64,000 bases of DNA, taken from Echinometra lucunter. Taxonomy: Eukaryota; Echinodermata; Echinoidea; Camarodonta; Echinometridae. Position numbers and translations under genes: made by a program. Below, piece after piece: positions 11,820 to 24,509 of the stretch. Below the pieces are notes generated by a model, which was not told the origin of the DNA, ran no database searches, and was given only the letters and a program-made list of their open reading frames with translations. Numbering within the stretch: the stretch's first letter is position 1; each line of letters opens with the position of its first letter. The DNA is taken from the NCBI GenBank assembly GCA_029962745.1, contig CM057153.1, positions 13,529,241-13,593,240 of the forward strand, read 5' to 3'.

Positions 11820-12673
11820 TAGGGGTGTGAAGTTAGTACCATGTTTGGGTTCGGTTCGGTTCGGCAGGGTTCAGCAATTTCCTTTCAGAACTTTGGTTCG
11901 GTTCGGGATTCAGCAATATCTTTAAAAGGCTAGTACTAAAAAAAAATAAAAGTGTGAGCATTGATATTGTATGACTGCCAGATCCCCTACCGTTTAATGG
12001 AAGTCACTGTTTGTTATAAACATATTTTGTCCGACAAAAAATAGTAACTGAATTTATTTCATGATTTTTTGTTATTTATTTTCTTTTCTGAACAAAAGAG
12101 AAAGATTATTTTCATACTAATTTACAGTAAAAAAAAAAAAAAGAAGAAGAAAATTTTAAAAATCAAAATAAAGGGGAGGAATGAAAAATATGAAAAGAAA
12201 TTATCAATGAAGCAGTGTTTTTTTATTTAGTATTATGATCGATTACGATTGTTAATCAATTACAATTTTCAGTATCTTTGGGCACATTTTCAAGCTTTTA
12301 ACATGATTTTTTTTTTTTAAACAACTCAAATTCATGGTGGCAAATATTATGAAATTTATCAGAATCAAAGGAGAGATGAGATACAAGCTGTAGTGGTTTT
12401 CTATTTTTTATCTAAGAAAAACTTTTAAAACATGAATGAAATCTCACACCAATAAATGTATGTATTAATTTTTTGAATAAAAGTAAGGGTGTATCTCCCA
12501 TTATAAAGCAAAATGTATTCAGGACAAGGCCCTCACCAAGGGCTGAATCAATCCTGTGTTATAAACTGCTGAACTCCTGAACTTGGCCTTTGAGTTCGGT
12601 TCAGTTCGGTCCTGTTCAGAAGTGCCATGTTCGGCGAACTTCCGTTCGGTTCGGTGGTTCAGTAACAGCCCTA
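11820..12673. mobile_element. hAT-like non-autonomous element with 8-bp TSD, copy A
   Basis: The 854-bp element starts TAGGGGTGT and ends ACAGCCCTA. It is flanked by the perfect 8-bp duplication TTGTCAAA (11812-11819 and 12674-12681), as expected for the hAT superfamily. GGTTCGGTTCGG-rich subterminal regions are present at both ends. No transposase is visible. Copy B carries the same insertion, which therefore predates the A/B split. Confidence 0.85.
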
Positions 12674-12681
12674 TTGTCAAA

Positions 12682-14340
12682 GTCAGGAAAGGTTCATGAA
12701 GACACAATAGAGTGACTTGACCATAGCAACACAAAGCTGTTGCAACTCACGTCAATCTTGCAATCAAAAGAGGTTGAAATTACGCGACTGAACAGTCAGT
12801 TGAAAGTGAAACTTAACTATCAGTTTCCTGTAGATAACTCTACAGGTTTATCTTAACTTTCATGGAAAACCCCACAATATTCTTGCAAGGCTTCAGAGTC
12901 TTAAATTGGCTTCACTTCAAGCAAGAAGAGATGAAAGTGATAGGAAGTCTACCCAGTCGTTATTGACATAGATCTCAACACAGAGACTTGCTCCAATAAT
13001 CTAAAGACTCTGCCAAATTTCTACTCCCTTCGTGGAAATCAAGGTTTGGTTCTTCCTAGGTGCAGAACTAACCGGTATCTAAATTCGGCAATTCCTTCAT
13101 ATGTATGTGCAATAAATAATAATAATAATAGTAGGTTATTGTATAGCGCTCACTTCCGTCAGAATTGACGCTCCTGGCGCTCCACTATTACCTTTAATTT
13201 AGAATCTTCATATTACATCTCAAAATTGCAAGTCTTGGTAGAAGGTATCTTTTTTAATAATAGTATTTTACATATGCTTTTTATTCTTGAATCCATTTGT
13301 ACAAGGTGTAATAGATTTCAGTGCAATAATCACTCTTTAACCTCGACTCGAATCTTTTTCCATGCTCATATTCACAACATATCATGTTATCCCTAGTTAT
13401 CATTTGATATTTTGTTTACTCACAATTATTATCCATTATTACCAATACAAGCTTTGATATGATTATCATTTAGATTATTACTTTCTGCTGGCCTATCAAA
13501 GTTGTTCTATTATTGATATATAATGTTGATTTTTATTTGTAATAGTCATTCTGCTTGTAATTTTTTGCTACATGTATCTGCCTGTTTTTTATTTCTCATC
13601 CCTTGTAAAAGAGTGCCATTGTTGTTCTTGGAATTACCATCGGCCATGGGGGCCGTGGTTTTTGCTGTAGTTCCTACTGTAAAGCCACGGTTTTATCATG
13701 GCTTTGCCATGATGAAGCCATAGATACCAGTGGGTAATTTGAGCCATGGCTCCTTTGGTTGGTGGTGATTTGAGCAGGGAACCATAGTTTTCAGTAAGGT
13801 TTTTTTCGCAAGGGATCGCATATTTATATTTTCTCTAATCATGTTGTAAACATGGTCAATTTTGCTCCAGTACCTTTGTATCATGTTACATGTCTTTTTA
13901 TACCAACTTAAATAAATAATATATTAACATTGAAAAAAAATCTTGTACATTTAGATCTACAGTACATACCGGTATGTATTTCACTTTATTGTTACCATGT
14001 ATTTTGATTTTATCTTGTGAAAATAAATTGATACAAATTTAATTGAAATGGAAACTGATACATCTAAGTCTCACAATTAACTTGCAATTTTCCATACTTC
14101 CCTTCTTGTATTTTTTATGTCCTCTTGCCCAGATTATCATGTTTTATGCTTATGAATGTCTGTAGTCACAGAGCTCTTGATATGTCACAACACAGGCAGA
14201 ACTGCAACAACCAAATGTAGACAGAATGAATGCACTATGAACGAGTACAAATAAAAATATTGAGAATAGAACTTAACACCATATATGTTTGTGTATGTGT
14301 AAATGGGTTATACAGACAATACAAGATTTCACCAATGTTG
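12682..14340. other. No gene seen (copy A; counterpart 32222-33890 in B)
   Basis: There is a short (AAT)n near 13115, a TATAGCGCTCACTTCCGTCAG repeat at 13140-13190, and AT-rich sequence. The frames here are short and not conserved between copies, so I see no gene. Confidence 0.5.
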
Positions 14341-14727
14341 AAAATCTTAATGAAGTTAATCTTCGGCCTTTTTCAGGAAGGCAGTGTATGTACAGCAACA
14401 TGCGCACGTGTTTTTACCTTAGGCCAAATGTGTGTGGCTGTATCCACAGCATCGGCATGTGGATACAGCCACACTTGTCTGAATCCCCACTTGTACTCTG
14501 TGCCACAGCGCTATCACTAGCAGCAGCACATTACACAAGCGACATGTACATTCAAGCGACAGTGTGTTGCAAAACCCCTAAAATTGGATATCATGAAGGC
14601 TTTATCTCTTGAAACTCACTGACATCTGTTTCTGTATCCGTAATCAGCAAAGTACCAATGCTGGCACATCCCGCTAACTTTAGTTGGGGCTCGCCATGTG
14701 TGGACTGGCACGTGATGTTTACTGAGT

Positions 14728-14987
14728 TTAGTCAAATTTAAGTTTATTCTCACATGAGTCCAGAGACGTGGAGTTCATGACATCTGTAGGTAGTTTATTC
14801 CAATCTATCACAGTTGTGACAAAAAAGGAGTCCTGGAAAGCTTTGGCTTTGTGGCCAATTTGCTTGAATTTCTTTTGATTGAATCTGGTGGATCTTTCGT
14901 TAGGTTGGACATAGTCTTGCAAAGGAATAGTGACTAGTCCATTCACCATTTTATACATCATACACAGCCTTACAAACATAGACATGC
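14728..14987 (-). pseudogene. LINE reverse-transcriptase C-terminal fragment, copy A
   Basis: The minus-strand frame reads FVRLCMMYKMVNGLVTIPL, then FFVTTVIDWNKLPTDVMN and STSLDSCENKL. This matches the R-x-x-x-L-Y-K-I-x-N-G / SFF-x-R-T-I-x-x-W-N-x-L-P pattern at the end of CR1/L2/Jockey-type ORF2 proteins. Only this tail is present, so it is a dead 5'-truncated fragment between the two arms of a larger inverted repeat (about 14350-14640 and 15355-15700). Confidence 0.75.
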
Positions 14988-14991
14988 ACAT

Positions 14992-15353
14992 GGTTCTCTG
15001 CAGTACATAACACCCATGGTTCCAATACCATGCGTACAGGATTTCAGACAAGGAAGAACCATGTGTGAAATTGCTGCACCATGCGTGGCAACAAGGGTGA
15101 AAAAATATTGAAGTATATATTCCTAACATTAATGATAAATGAAAGAGATTATTTTGTTTTTTGGCAATGTATTTGTGCTATTATGCCATTATTAGTAGAC
15201 AACTTCTGCTCACGAAGAAGTATTTTTCATCCTTTTGCTATAGCATATACTGCCGACACACCTCACTTTAGGTGTTATTCTGTAACACTTCCAAAATTTC
15301 CACGCTTTGCACAGAGGGAAAACCGTGAGTGGATTATTTTCTAGTGAGAACCC
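14992..15353. mobile_element. A-specific 362-bp TIR element with 7-bp TSD
   Basis: Its termini are GGTTCTC and GAGAACCC, flanked by perfect TGCACAT copies at 14985-14991 and 15354-15360. Copy B has no element at the matching site (about 34529-34534). A relative in the opposite orientation lies at 51861-52231 in a DLGAP5 intron. Confidence 0.75.
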
Positions 15354-16121
15354 TGCACATACAAACAATATTTTTACTTCATTATTGTCATCTGCTTGCT
15401 GATCAGGTGAGAATGAAGTGAAAATATTGTTTGTACAGGAAGTGAAATCGAGAGATAAAACCTTGTGACAATCAAAGTTTTGCAGGTTGGAACACGTACC
15501 GTTGCATGAATACCGGTACACATCGCTTAGCTTGTGCAGTGCATACACTAGTGATAGCTGTCCCGGCACAGTCAGAGTACAAGTGAAAATTCAGACAAGT
15601 GTGGATGCATCATCATGTCGATGCTGTAGATACAACCACATGCACGTGGCCGTAAGGTAAAAACACACAAGCGTGGCTGTATACACTGCCTTTCAGGAAA
15701 TAAAAATATTATAGACCAGTTATTACATTTAGAGTGGAATACTGAATATTGAATATTTAGTGAAGATGAAGAAAATTATTTCCAATTTCAAGACGAAACT
15801 TCTGACAACATCATCATGAATTACAAAGTTATTGTTTTCTACAGAATCCTACTGAATTTACTACTGTAAAACCCATTCTAAATGAGAATTGGACTTTCTA
15901 CAAAAGTCCAAAAAATATGACATAATTCTTAAAAATCATCTCCCCCCAAATCCATGAATTCCTCCGCTAAGTTTACAAAAGTAAGGTTTCAAGTTGAAAA
16001 TATGCCGCCAAGTTTGTCATATTTCAGACTTGCTGTCTCATATTTTGAGAACCTGATGGTCAAAATGAGAAAAATGTTCTACAGTTTGAACAGTTTTTAA
16101 CTTGTCTATGGCCAATGTCTC

Positions 16122-17557
16122 CCAAGGTTTGCAAATTTGTAAACTTTTCACACCATCCAAGGTTTGCAAATTTGTAAACTTTTCACACCATCCAAGGTTT
16201 GCAAATTTGTAAACCTTGCCCCATCATCCAAGGTTTGCAAATTTGTAAACCTTGCCCACCATCCAATGTTTGCAAATTTGTAAACTTTGCCCAACCACTC
16301 CCCAAGGTTTGCCAACTTTTAAAACTTGCATACCATCCAAGGTTAGCAAATTTGTAAACCTTACCCATCATCCTAGGTTTGCAACTTTGTAAACCTTGCC
16401 CCATCATCCAAATTGAAATTATGCCGCCAAGTTTGTCATATTTCAGACTTGCTGTCTCATATTTTGAGAACCTGATGGTCAAAATGAGAAAAATGTTCTA
16501 CAGTTTGAACAGTTTTTAACTTGTCTATGGCCAATGTCTCCCAAGGTTTGCAAATTTGTAAACTTTGCACACCATCCAAGGTTTGCAAATTTGTAAACCT
16601 TGCACACCATCCAAGGTTTGCAACTTTGTAAACCTTGCCCCATCATCCAAGGTTTGCAAATTTGTAAACCTTACCCACCATCCAAGGTTTGCAACTTTGT
16701 AAACCTTGCCCCATCATCCAAAGTTTGCAAATTTGTAAACCTTGCCCAATCATCCAAGGTTTGCAAATTTGTAAACCTTGCACACCATCCAAGGTTTACA
16801 AATTTGTAAACCTTGCACACCATCCAAGGTTTACAAATTTGTAAACCTTTCATATCATCCAGGGTTTGCAAAATCAAAAATTTTGCCCACCATCCAAGGT
16901 TTGCAAATTTGTAAACCTTACCCACCATCCAAGGTTTGCAACTTTGTAAACCTTGCCCCATCATCCAAGGTTTGCAAATTTGTAAACCTTGCCCAATCTC
17001 CAAGGTTTGCAAATTTGTAAACCTTTGAGATCATCCAAGGTTTACAAATTTGTAAACCTTGCACACCATCCAAGGTTTACAAATCTGTAAACCTTTCATA
17101 TCATCCAGGCATTGCAAAATCGAAAATTTTGCCCACCATCCAAGGTTTGCAAATTTGTAAACCTTACCCACCATCCAAGGTTTGCAACTTTGTAAACCTT
17201 GCCCTATCATCCAAGGTTTGCAAATTTGTAAACCTTGCCCACCATCCAATGTTTGCAAATTTGTAAACTTTGCCCAACCACTCCCCAAGGTTTGCCAACT
17301 TTTAAAGCTTGCACACCATCCAAGGTTAGCAAATTTGTAAACCTTACCCACCATCCAAGGTTTGCAACTTTGTAAACCTTGCCCCATCATCCAACGTTTG
17401 CAAATTTGTAAACCTTGCCCTCTATCCAAGGTTTGCAAATTTGTAAACTTCGCCCAACCACTCCCCAAGGTTTGCCAACTTTTAAAGCTTGCACACCATC
17501 CAAGGTTAGCAAATTTGTAAACCTTACCCACCATCCAAGGTTTGCAACTTTGTAAAC
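16122..17557. repeat. 35/36-bp minisatellite, each unit a near-perfect 24-bp palindrome
   Basis: The unit is AAGGTTTGCAAATTTGTAAA followed by CCTTGC and a short CCATCC-type spacer, repeated dozens of times. Most units deviate from perfect dyad symmetry at one base pair. Those reading AAGGTTTACAAA plus its exact reverse complement are perfect 24-bp palindromes (16791-16814, 16826-16849, 17037-17060). Variants (CAAC for CAAA; CACACC, CCACC or CCATC spacers) recur in ordered blocks, and a ~150-bp non-satellite segment is repeated at 419-bp offset (about 16002 and 16421). The array runs into the N gap, so its true size is unknown. Confidence 0.95.
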
Positions 17558-18057
17558 NNNNNNNNNNNNNNNNNNNNNNNNNNNNNNNNNNNNNNNNNNN
17601 NNNNNNNNNNNNNNNNNNNNNNNNNNNNNNNNNNNNNNNNNNNNNNNNNNNNNNNNNNNNNNNNNNNNNNNNNNNNNNNNNNNNNNNNNNNNNNNNNNNN
17701 NNNNNNNNNNNNNNNNNNNNNNNNNNNNNNNNNNNNNNNNNNNNNNNNNNNNNNNNNNNNNNNNNNNNNNNNNNNNNNNNNNNNNNNNNNNNNNNNNNNN
17801 NNNNNNNNNNNNNNNNNNNNNNNNNNNNNNNNNNNNNNNNNNNNNNNNNNNNNNNNNNNNNNNNNNNNNNNNNNNNNNNNNNNNNNNNNNNNNNNNNNNN
17901 NNNNNNNNNNNNNNNNNNNNNNNNNNNNNNNNNNNNNNNNNNNNNNNNNNNNNNNNNNNNNNNNNNNNNNNNNNNNNNNNNNNNNNNNNNNNNNNNNNNN
18001 NNNNNNNNNNNNNNNNNNNNNNNNNNNNNNNNNNNNNNNNNNNNNNNNNNNNNNNNN
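17558..18057. other. Assembly gap, 500 N
   Basis: There are exactly 500 N, the usual placeholder for a gap of unknown size. The left side ends in the middle of a minisatellite unit and the right side starts inside the large duplication (copy B), so this is a scaffold join at a repeat. Any translation across it is meaningless. Confidence 0.99.
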
Positions 18058-21000
18058 GTAATTTCCTTGGTCCTGAGGAGTTTGTTATGACAAGGTTCCT
18101 GCACTTGCACGATACTTTTTCTGCAGGGTAATTCAGTGGTATGAATAATTGCACATCAGTACAAGTATAATTCACCCTAACATCACGGTTCATCAAAATC
18201 AATATCGCTGTAACACATGGATATATAGTTCAAACACAATCATCCAATTCTTATATCAATACAGATAAACATCGTGGTGCTTTGAATGTGCCCCTCACGT
18301 TTCAATGCAGACTAATATTTTGCTCATGTATGCCTTGGCAGAATTATGTTAGTGCAAAAGTTAGTGCATATTTTGGGTAATGATGAAAATGGTTTAAGAA
18401 TTAAATCTGATTTACAGCTTCGTATTTTTGGACACCCTCTGGATTAATTATTCACACTGTACCGAGACTATCAGCTCTTAAGAATATTTATGAAGATATT
18501 GAAGTTTGAAAATAAATTAAATAAAATTCATTTGTGTTTATCAGCTGAGAGTTGGTTTAATTGCAACTAAGCCAAGAAGATTGGGATAATAAGTATAAGT
18601 GTGATCTATTGAAGAGGATAACTTTCTGAAGGTGTTTTACTGCACTGTTACATTAATTCACCATTTCATTTTCCTCAATACGAATTACCGGTAGATGGTA
18701 ATTTTTTTTTGTCGTGTGATGTTCTAACTTAATACATTGAATTATGTATTATTCATTACCAATGATGTATGTAAAATTCCATAAACTTATTCCTACTGCA
18801 ACAAATTCTAGTGTATTTTCATTGCTTGCTCTCTCTCAATAGTACACTGTGCCTCTGGCATATTGTAGACTTGAGATTTCCTTCTCTCAGACACACACTT
18901 TACTTTCACACTTTTTTCTATCTATATCACACATACGTTACAAATAAAATGGATCCATTCCATATCCTCAAAAAGAATTATTTTTATTTTGATGGAAACA
19001 GTGTCAAAAGTCAACAATTACTTGAAACTAAGCTGAGCTCACATGGCATGAATATAAGATAATGCAACACTATATTCTAGAAGTTCATCCGGGCAGCAAT
19101 TCCATGTTAAGGGTGTTACATTTCACACAGCATTTTTGAAATTGAAATGCTGGTTAAAGAAAAATTGTAACAATTTAATTACCAGTAATTGTAACGATTT
19201 AATCACATTGTCTGTAAATTGTACACTATCATACATGTGTATATCCGCTATTGTTCAAATATTCCTTGAATACCGGTATTTAAGGTAAACCACTGTTTAG
19301 ATTCATATTCATTATAAACCAAATAATTTGATTAATTGATTAAGGTCACTTATGTTTTTTAATCACTTGATGCACTAAACAGCAGAATTATAATACATGG
19401 AATTATATAGCGCTTTCAACATGTGTTTCAAAGCACTGTACAGGCAATCATATAATACAAAACAATTGAAGTACACATAATATTAACATGAATTAAAAAC
19501 ATAAAATATGATATAATAAAATGTAGAACTCATAACTAAAGAACTTGTGAATTGTCATAAATTTGAGAACATACATATTGTCTACCAGTAATAATGACCT
19601 ATTCTCAATCGGTCCAATATATATAAATAACTTGTCATAAATATGTGAACATTTGTTAATATCATTGATTGAATAATTGGATTCAGTCAGATTTTCACAA
19701 ATTCATGAATTGTTCCAATCTAGTCTAGTCCTTCCATAAGGCACACCAAATAATTCATCGCAGTCAATGGAATGATTATTAAAAAGAACTGAATGATTTA
19801 AAAACATTTAAAATATACATGTACAATACAATAAATAAAAATCTACTGTGTTCTTTGAAGTCAGCAGTCAAATATAAAATCATATTGATTATACTGAAAA
19901 TCTCTGTGCTCAACTCATGAAAAAGACTATCTACATGTTTTACCTTTTAAGACATGTAAACGCATAGAACTGGTGAGATGCCCAGTCCTGAACATAAAAA
20001 TCGTAAAACAAGCTTGCATTTGATTATATGTGTACTAGCCTACAATAGTTTTTACAGGATGAGACAAACCAATTACTTGCCAGTGGGTTTTATTCTAGAT
20101 AAAAAATTGATCCTCTAGTAATCGGTTAAAAGAGCTTCACGTGATCATATGTATATTCAACTATATCAGAATGTTGATAAGTATGGCACTATACATGACT
20201 AAACGGTAGGTATAATATTTGGAAATATCAGTTTTTAATGACAATAATTTTCCAAACAATACACCGTTTTGTGCAATAATGTCACAATACTCTGCATGAA
20301 CCAATGATACTAATATTCAGCGGGTGTACCAGAGTTCGAATGCCTGCAAATGGCAACTCCCACGGAGGCACGGCTACATATACCGTACATGTACACGTAT
20401 TAGCGCCATGCAGCTTTCGATAAAACACAAATCTGTACTAATTTGGATATTATGAAAATATGAGCACAAAACCACAAGAGAGAATGAAAGGAAAACCAAA
20501 AATTTTTCCCTTGTTTGTTATTTAAACTGAAATATTAACAAAACATACTGTCATAATTTTGAGTCTCTGGATAAAACTACGGGCTTCGGTGCCTCCAATA
20601 GTACCATTCACTTTGGAGCTGCACCCTTCAGTGAATAGTAATATGTCAAAGTCACCTGTTGCTCACATTTTTAACCAGAAACTCTCAAGGCACTGTATAT
20701 TTGTAAAATATGAATGTCGCATTTTGTTACTCGACAAAACTTTAGAGAGATATAAATCCTTGAAAATAATGTCTTCCTACTTTTGCCTACTTTATTCAAC
20801 ATGAAGCTGACTTCTGTCATGTGGCTACATAGCACTGAACAATTCTATTCAACGTTCTACAAGCTATAAATGCCAACAATATCACTTTTTATACATTCAC
20901 ACACACCATAATGTTACATCTGGGGACATCCCACAAGCTAGACACCCACGGGTCATACGGCCAATAGCACATACAAGCTACGAGCTAAACTCTAAGTAAA

Positions 21001-23643
21001 ACAGGCCCATGAGCTAGACACCATGTAAAACAAGCAATAACGTCTAGCTAGTGGGCCTATTTTACGTAGCGTCTAGCTCGTGGTGTGCATGACTTGTGGG
21101 CCGTATGACTTTTGAGTGTCTACATGTAGCTCGTGGGCTGTACCCTTATGTTTTTCCCTTCCAATAGCAATTTGATTATGACAACTAGCAATATCTTTGT
21201 GACCTGCATTTTGTCATGTCACAGCATGAAACTATTACAGGAATCCCATTTAATGGATAACTCGCAATATATGTCTTGTAGAGAAAAAATTATATCATGT
21301 ACCTTTCTCATGCACCAAAATGACGTCAAGTGAGTGTGTTTGCAGTCTACCAAATATCCTTTTTATCTGTACTCAATCTAAAATTTCAATTTAGGACTTC
21401 CTTATGTGATACTGAAAAAATCTTTTCTACAAATTATTAATACCTGATTATTTTTCTTCACACAGAACAACAGTTTAAACACATCACCGAATTCACAAAA
21501 GTGTGTTTTTGACCCTGAACATCATCACATTTGTTCTTTTTTTCAATGAATTTACAGTCTTTGCACGTTTTCACTGGATATGTGCGATGGATTTTCATGG
21601 CTTTGATCATCACCTTCGTTTCTGTAGGTGTGTCTGAAGTTTTTGTTTGTGCTCAGGAAGGCTCCAAATCCTGCTCTGCCTGTTAATGTAAAAATACAAG
21701 AAAGTATGGATATTACATTAACAGCATCATTATTTTCATTACCATCTGTATTACCATTATCACTATTATCATAAGGTTATCAGAAAATGTACGATCACTT
21801 TTATCACTTTTATTTTTGTCAGGGTATTTTTCTCCCCTTTTGCTTTAAGATTTCTTGGGTCCAGACTCCACTATTTCCCAAGAGCAATAAAGTGAAGGCT
21901 CTTGAAATTTTTCTCACCAAGTTTCCATGTGACAACAAAGATGAATATTTAGTTCGGTGGTGATCAATCAGAAGTGACCTATGAGTGACGTAATCCACAG
22001 TCCACATCTTATTGTGCACCAGTAACAGAAATGTTTGCTTCGAGCCTTGGAATGGATACTGAATGCATGAAAATACCTTTTGTAATTGGTCTGTATGGAC
22101 CCTTTTCAGGAAGACATTCTTCAAGCACTAGATCTGGACAATCTCCTGGGTCACTGTTAGCCACCACAGAGTCCACAACTCAATCCTCTGCAGGCATTAA
22201 GGCTCTGCATGTAGTTGCTGAAGTGACATATTGAGAGAAAAATCGATAATTAGAATGTAAGCCTATACTACATGCTATACATGTATTTCCTGAATTCTTG
22301 AAGGGGGGATCGTTTTTTTCAAGTGTCTGTTTTACCACAAACACACACAAAAAAATTGCTGACAAGCATTATCAGGTGTATCTTACCCCCAAATTTTGCC
22401 TTTTCTGCTTTCAAAAGGGGGATCCATGGCCCCATGGCCAATTCGGCCCCCAGGATCTGCCCTTGAGATGGTATTTCCATTTCAAAACTGAATGTGCATT
22501 AAATTTCACTTACATTTTTATATGATTTAAATTTCATGCACCAGACTGCTAAATGTTAAAGCATTCAAGCTAACTGGGTTGAATTGTATTATGCATGGAT
22601 GAATTTGTAAGCTCACGAGTACCTAGAGCATGGGGTGTTGTAAACACTATTTCAGCAATTACAGTGTTTATGTGACCCCCCCCCCCCCCCTCCCCACCAT
22701 CACCACAAAACAACCATAAACATTCTTACATTCCAACATTATTTGAATGTTTGACCTCCAAGCTTTTGAATGATATAGGTTGTCAGACAGGTTAATCACA
22801 AGAATAATAGCAAAAACAGAATTTACTATGAGTGACCATTCAGGTACATGCCATGCTAGTGACCTATGGTCTGACTCACTAAAAGGTTGAACTGAAATTC
22901 CCTAGTATAGCCTATGAAGAAATTATGAGATTAGGCTCAAAATTTGAATAGTTTCACGAGAGATATACTTCTCTCCAGATTTCGATTTTTAGAGTTATAG
23001 AGTGAATAACATCTGAGTGATGTATACATGTTAATGCGAAGGTTCTACAGAGCATGCTGGCATTTTTCTTTTATCCAGGTATCTTCTCCTAGTTTGGAGG
23101 TGGATTGCAACATGCTGGCATAATTTTATTTTAAACCCCCCAAATTGGCAATGTTGAATCAAAGAAAGCACACATTTTCACATGACAGAGGGCTACCAAA
23201 TTTTTGTCAGATAGCATGTCAATAAATGTACTATCAGAAAACATAAAAAACCTAACATAAATTCTTTAACCCCAAGCTGTTTAGCTGTTTACTCAAAAAC
23301 TCCCATTGCGGCTTAGTACTTGTTTTGTGGTGGAGAGTCACAAAAGTGTATGAACTAAACCTATAATTGTAATGCTAGGTTTATAATATGTTCCTGGTGG
23401 CAATGCAGCCCTGTTTGCCCAAAACATACTGTGCCGTGGGATTTTGGCCATTTTTTTTTTTCTTCCATATAGTCAAGTTTTGTTAGATCTTGCTAAGTTT
23501 TCTCACGGTTTGTACGGTTTCCGTGATTGACACTTTAAAAATGTGGCCCTACATTTGGTCAAGGTGGCTAGAAACATGATTGCTGTGGCTGCCCAGAACA
23601 CAGTGTAAACCAAGCATAACAGAAAATTCGTAAATATATTTAC

Positions 23644-23740
23644 CCTCATCCATATCCATCAGCTGTCGTCCAAACATGGTAAGTGCCTTGTTCATTTCTT
23701 CTGAATGTCCCAAATGCTTGTAAATGTGCCACTGTTCGTG
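23644..23740 (-). other. Possible recombinase-like C-terminal exon, copy B
   Basis: This is the counterpart of 6317-6413 with the same splice signals and the same LGHSEEMNK core; RR has become RQ. It is the same distance downstream of its zinc-finger gene as in copy A. No catalytic Tyr is visible. Confidence 0.3.
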
Positions 23741-24509
23741 CTGGGACATCCATCAATGAAAATTCAGTGCTTACACAATGGTGACTTTTCTCAGCCAACA
23801 TTTTTTCTGGAATTCTCAGCTTCCTCACATGTTCCTCATGGAGTACCAGCCTGAAGCATGATCCTCAGACCCTTTAGTACTTGGGAAAGTTGGGATACTT
23901 GCAGATATTCCAGTGTTCTCTTACTTGTCATTCAAGCTGTGCATGGCTTTGTGGGTGTCTTCAGGATGGAGTGCCGAAGCAAGGTGTTTGACCCCTTCAC
24001 TCACTCATTCACTTTGGTATGTGATCTTGAACTGGCAGGCCAATGCCTTATCCAGTGGTAAATGTAAATGTAAATGTAAATGTAAAAATAGCCTGCTACT
24101 TGAGACTTGTCCCACTACACCTGATCGTTTGCATCCTCCTACGGAACTATCCTCCCTTTCTTGCATTAAATATCTAGAGAGCTTTCACAACGTGATGGAA
24201 TTTACTGTGTATAAAGTCCTCTGAACACCGTTTCCCCAATGTTACTTCAGTGTCTTTCATGAGTAAATAAAAGTTTGCAGATCTCCCCATGTCAGCCATA
24301 ACTGACTTGCAGACTTGGGCACATTTATTCTTTTTATCTTTCTTCTCTTTGTTCCATGTAGCTTTTTACCAATTTTCGGAAGAACAGGATCCGTCATGCA
24401 CAGCTCGCAACTTTTTGCTTTAACAAAATCTTGTGAAATCTTCTGTGACAAAATCACTCTCCTTTACCATGAAATCACTATTCTGTAGAAATGTTACAGG
24501 AATATTGAC

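Larger units (their letters stand above)
667..15864. repeat. Large duplicated block, copy A
   Basis: This ~15.2 kb block reappears head-to-tail at 18058-35038. By eye the two agree at about 95-98% in sampled stretches, with the same order of small features: the zinc-finger gene, the BLOC1S4 exon 2, a polypyrimidine tract, a hAT-like element and a LINE tail. Copy A has a 362-bp TIR element (14992-15353) and a 168-bp coding duplication (8698-9033) that B lacks. B has a 2356-bp insertion that A lacks. The homology stops at about 15864, where A runs into the palindromic minisatellite. Whether 1-666 is also shared cannot be seen, because the matching part of B would fall in the gap. Confidence 0.95.

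Noticed and set aside
14230..14612. Plus-strand frames of 96-107 codons
   Set aside because: They lie across a hairpin repeat arm, and the frame differs between copies A and B because of indels.
16183..17557. Long open frames rich in NLQTLDG / KPWMVGKVYKF in both directions, one spanning the gap
   Set aside because: They are translations of the 35/36-bp minisatellite, and one runs through 500 N. No protein evidence.
16122..17557. CRISPR-like array
   Set aside because: Units are contiguous with no unique spacers and the genome is eukaryotic. It is a minisatellite.
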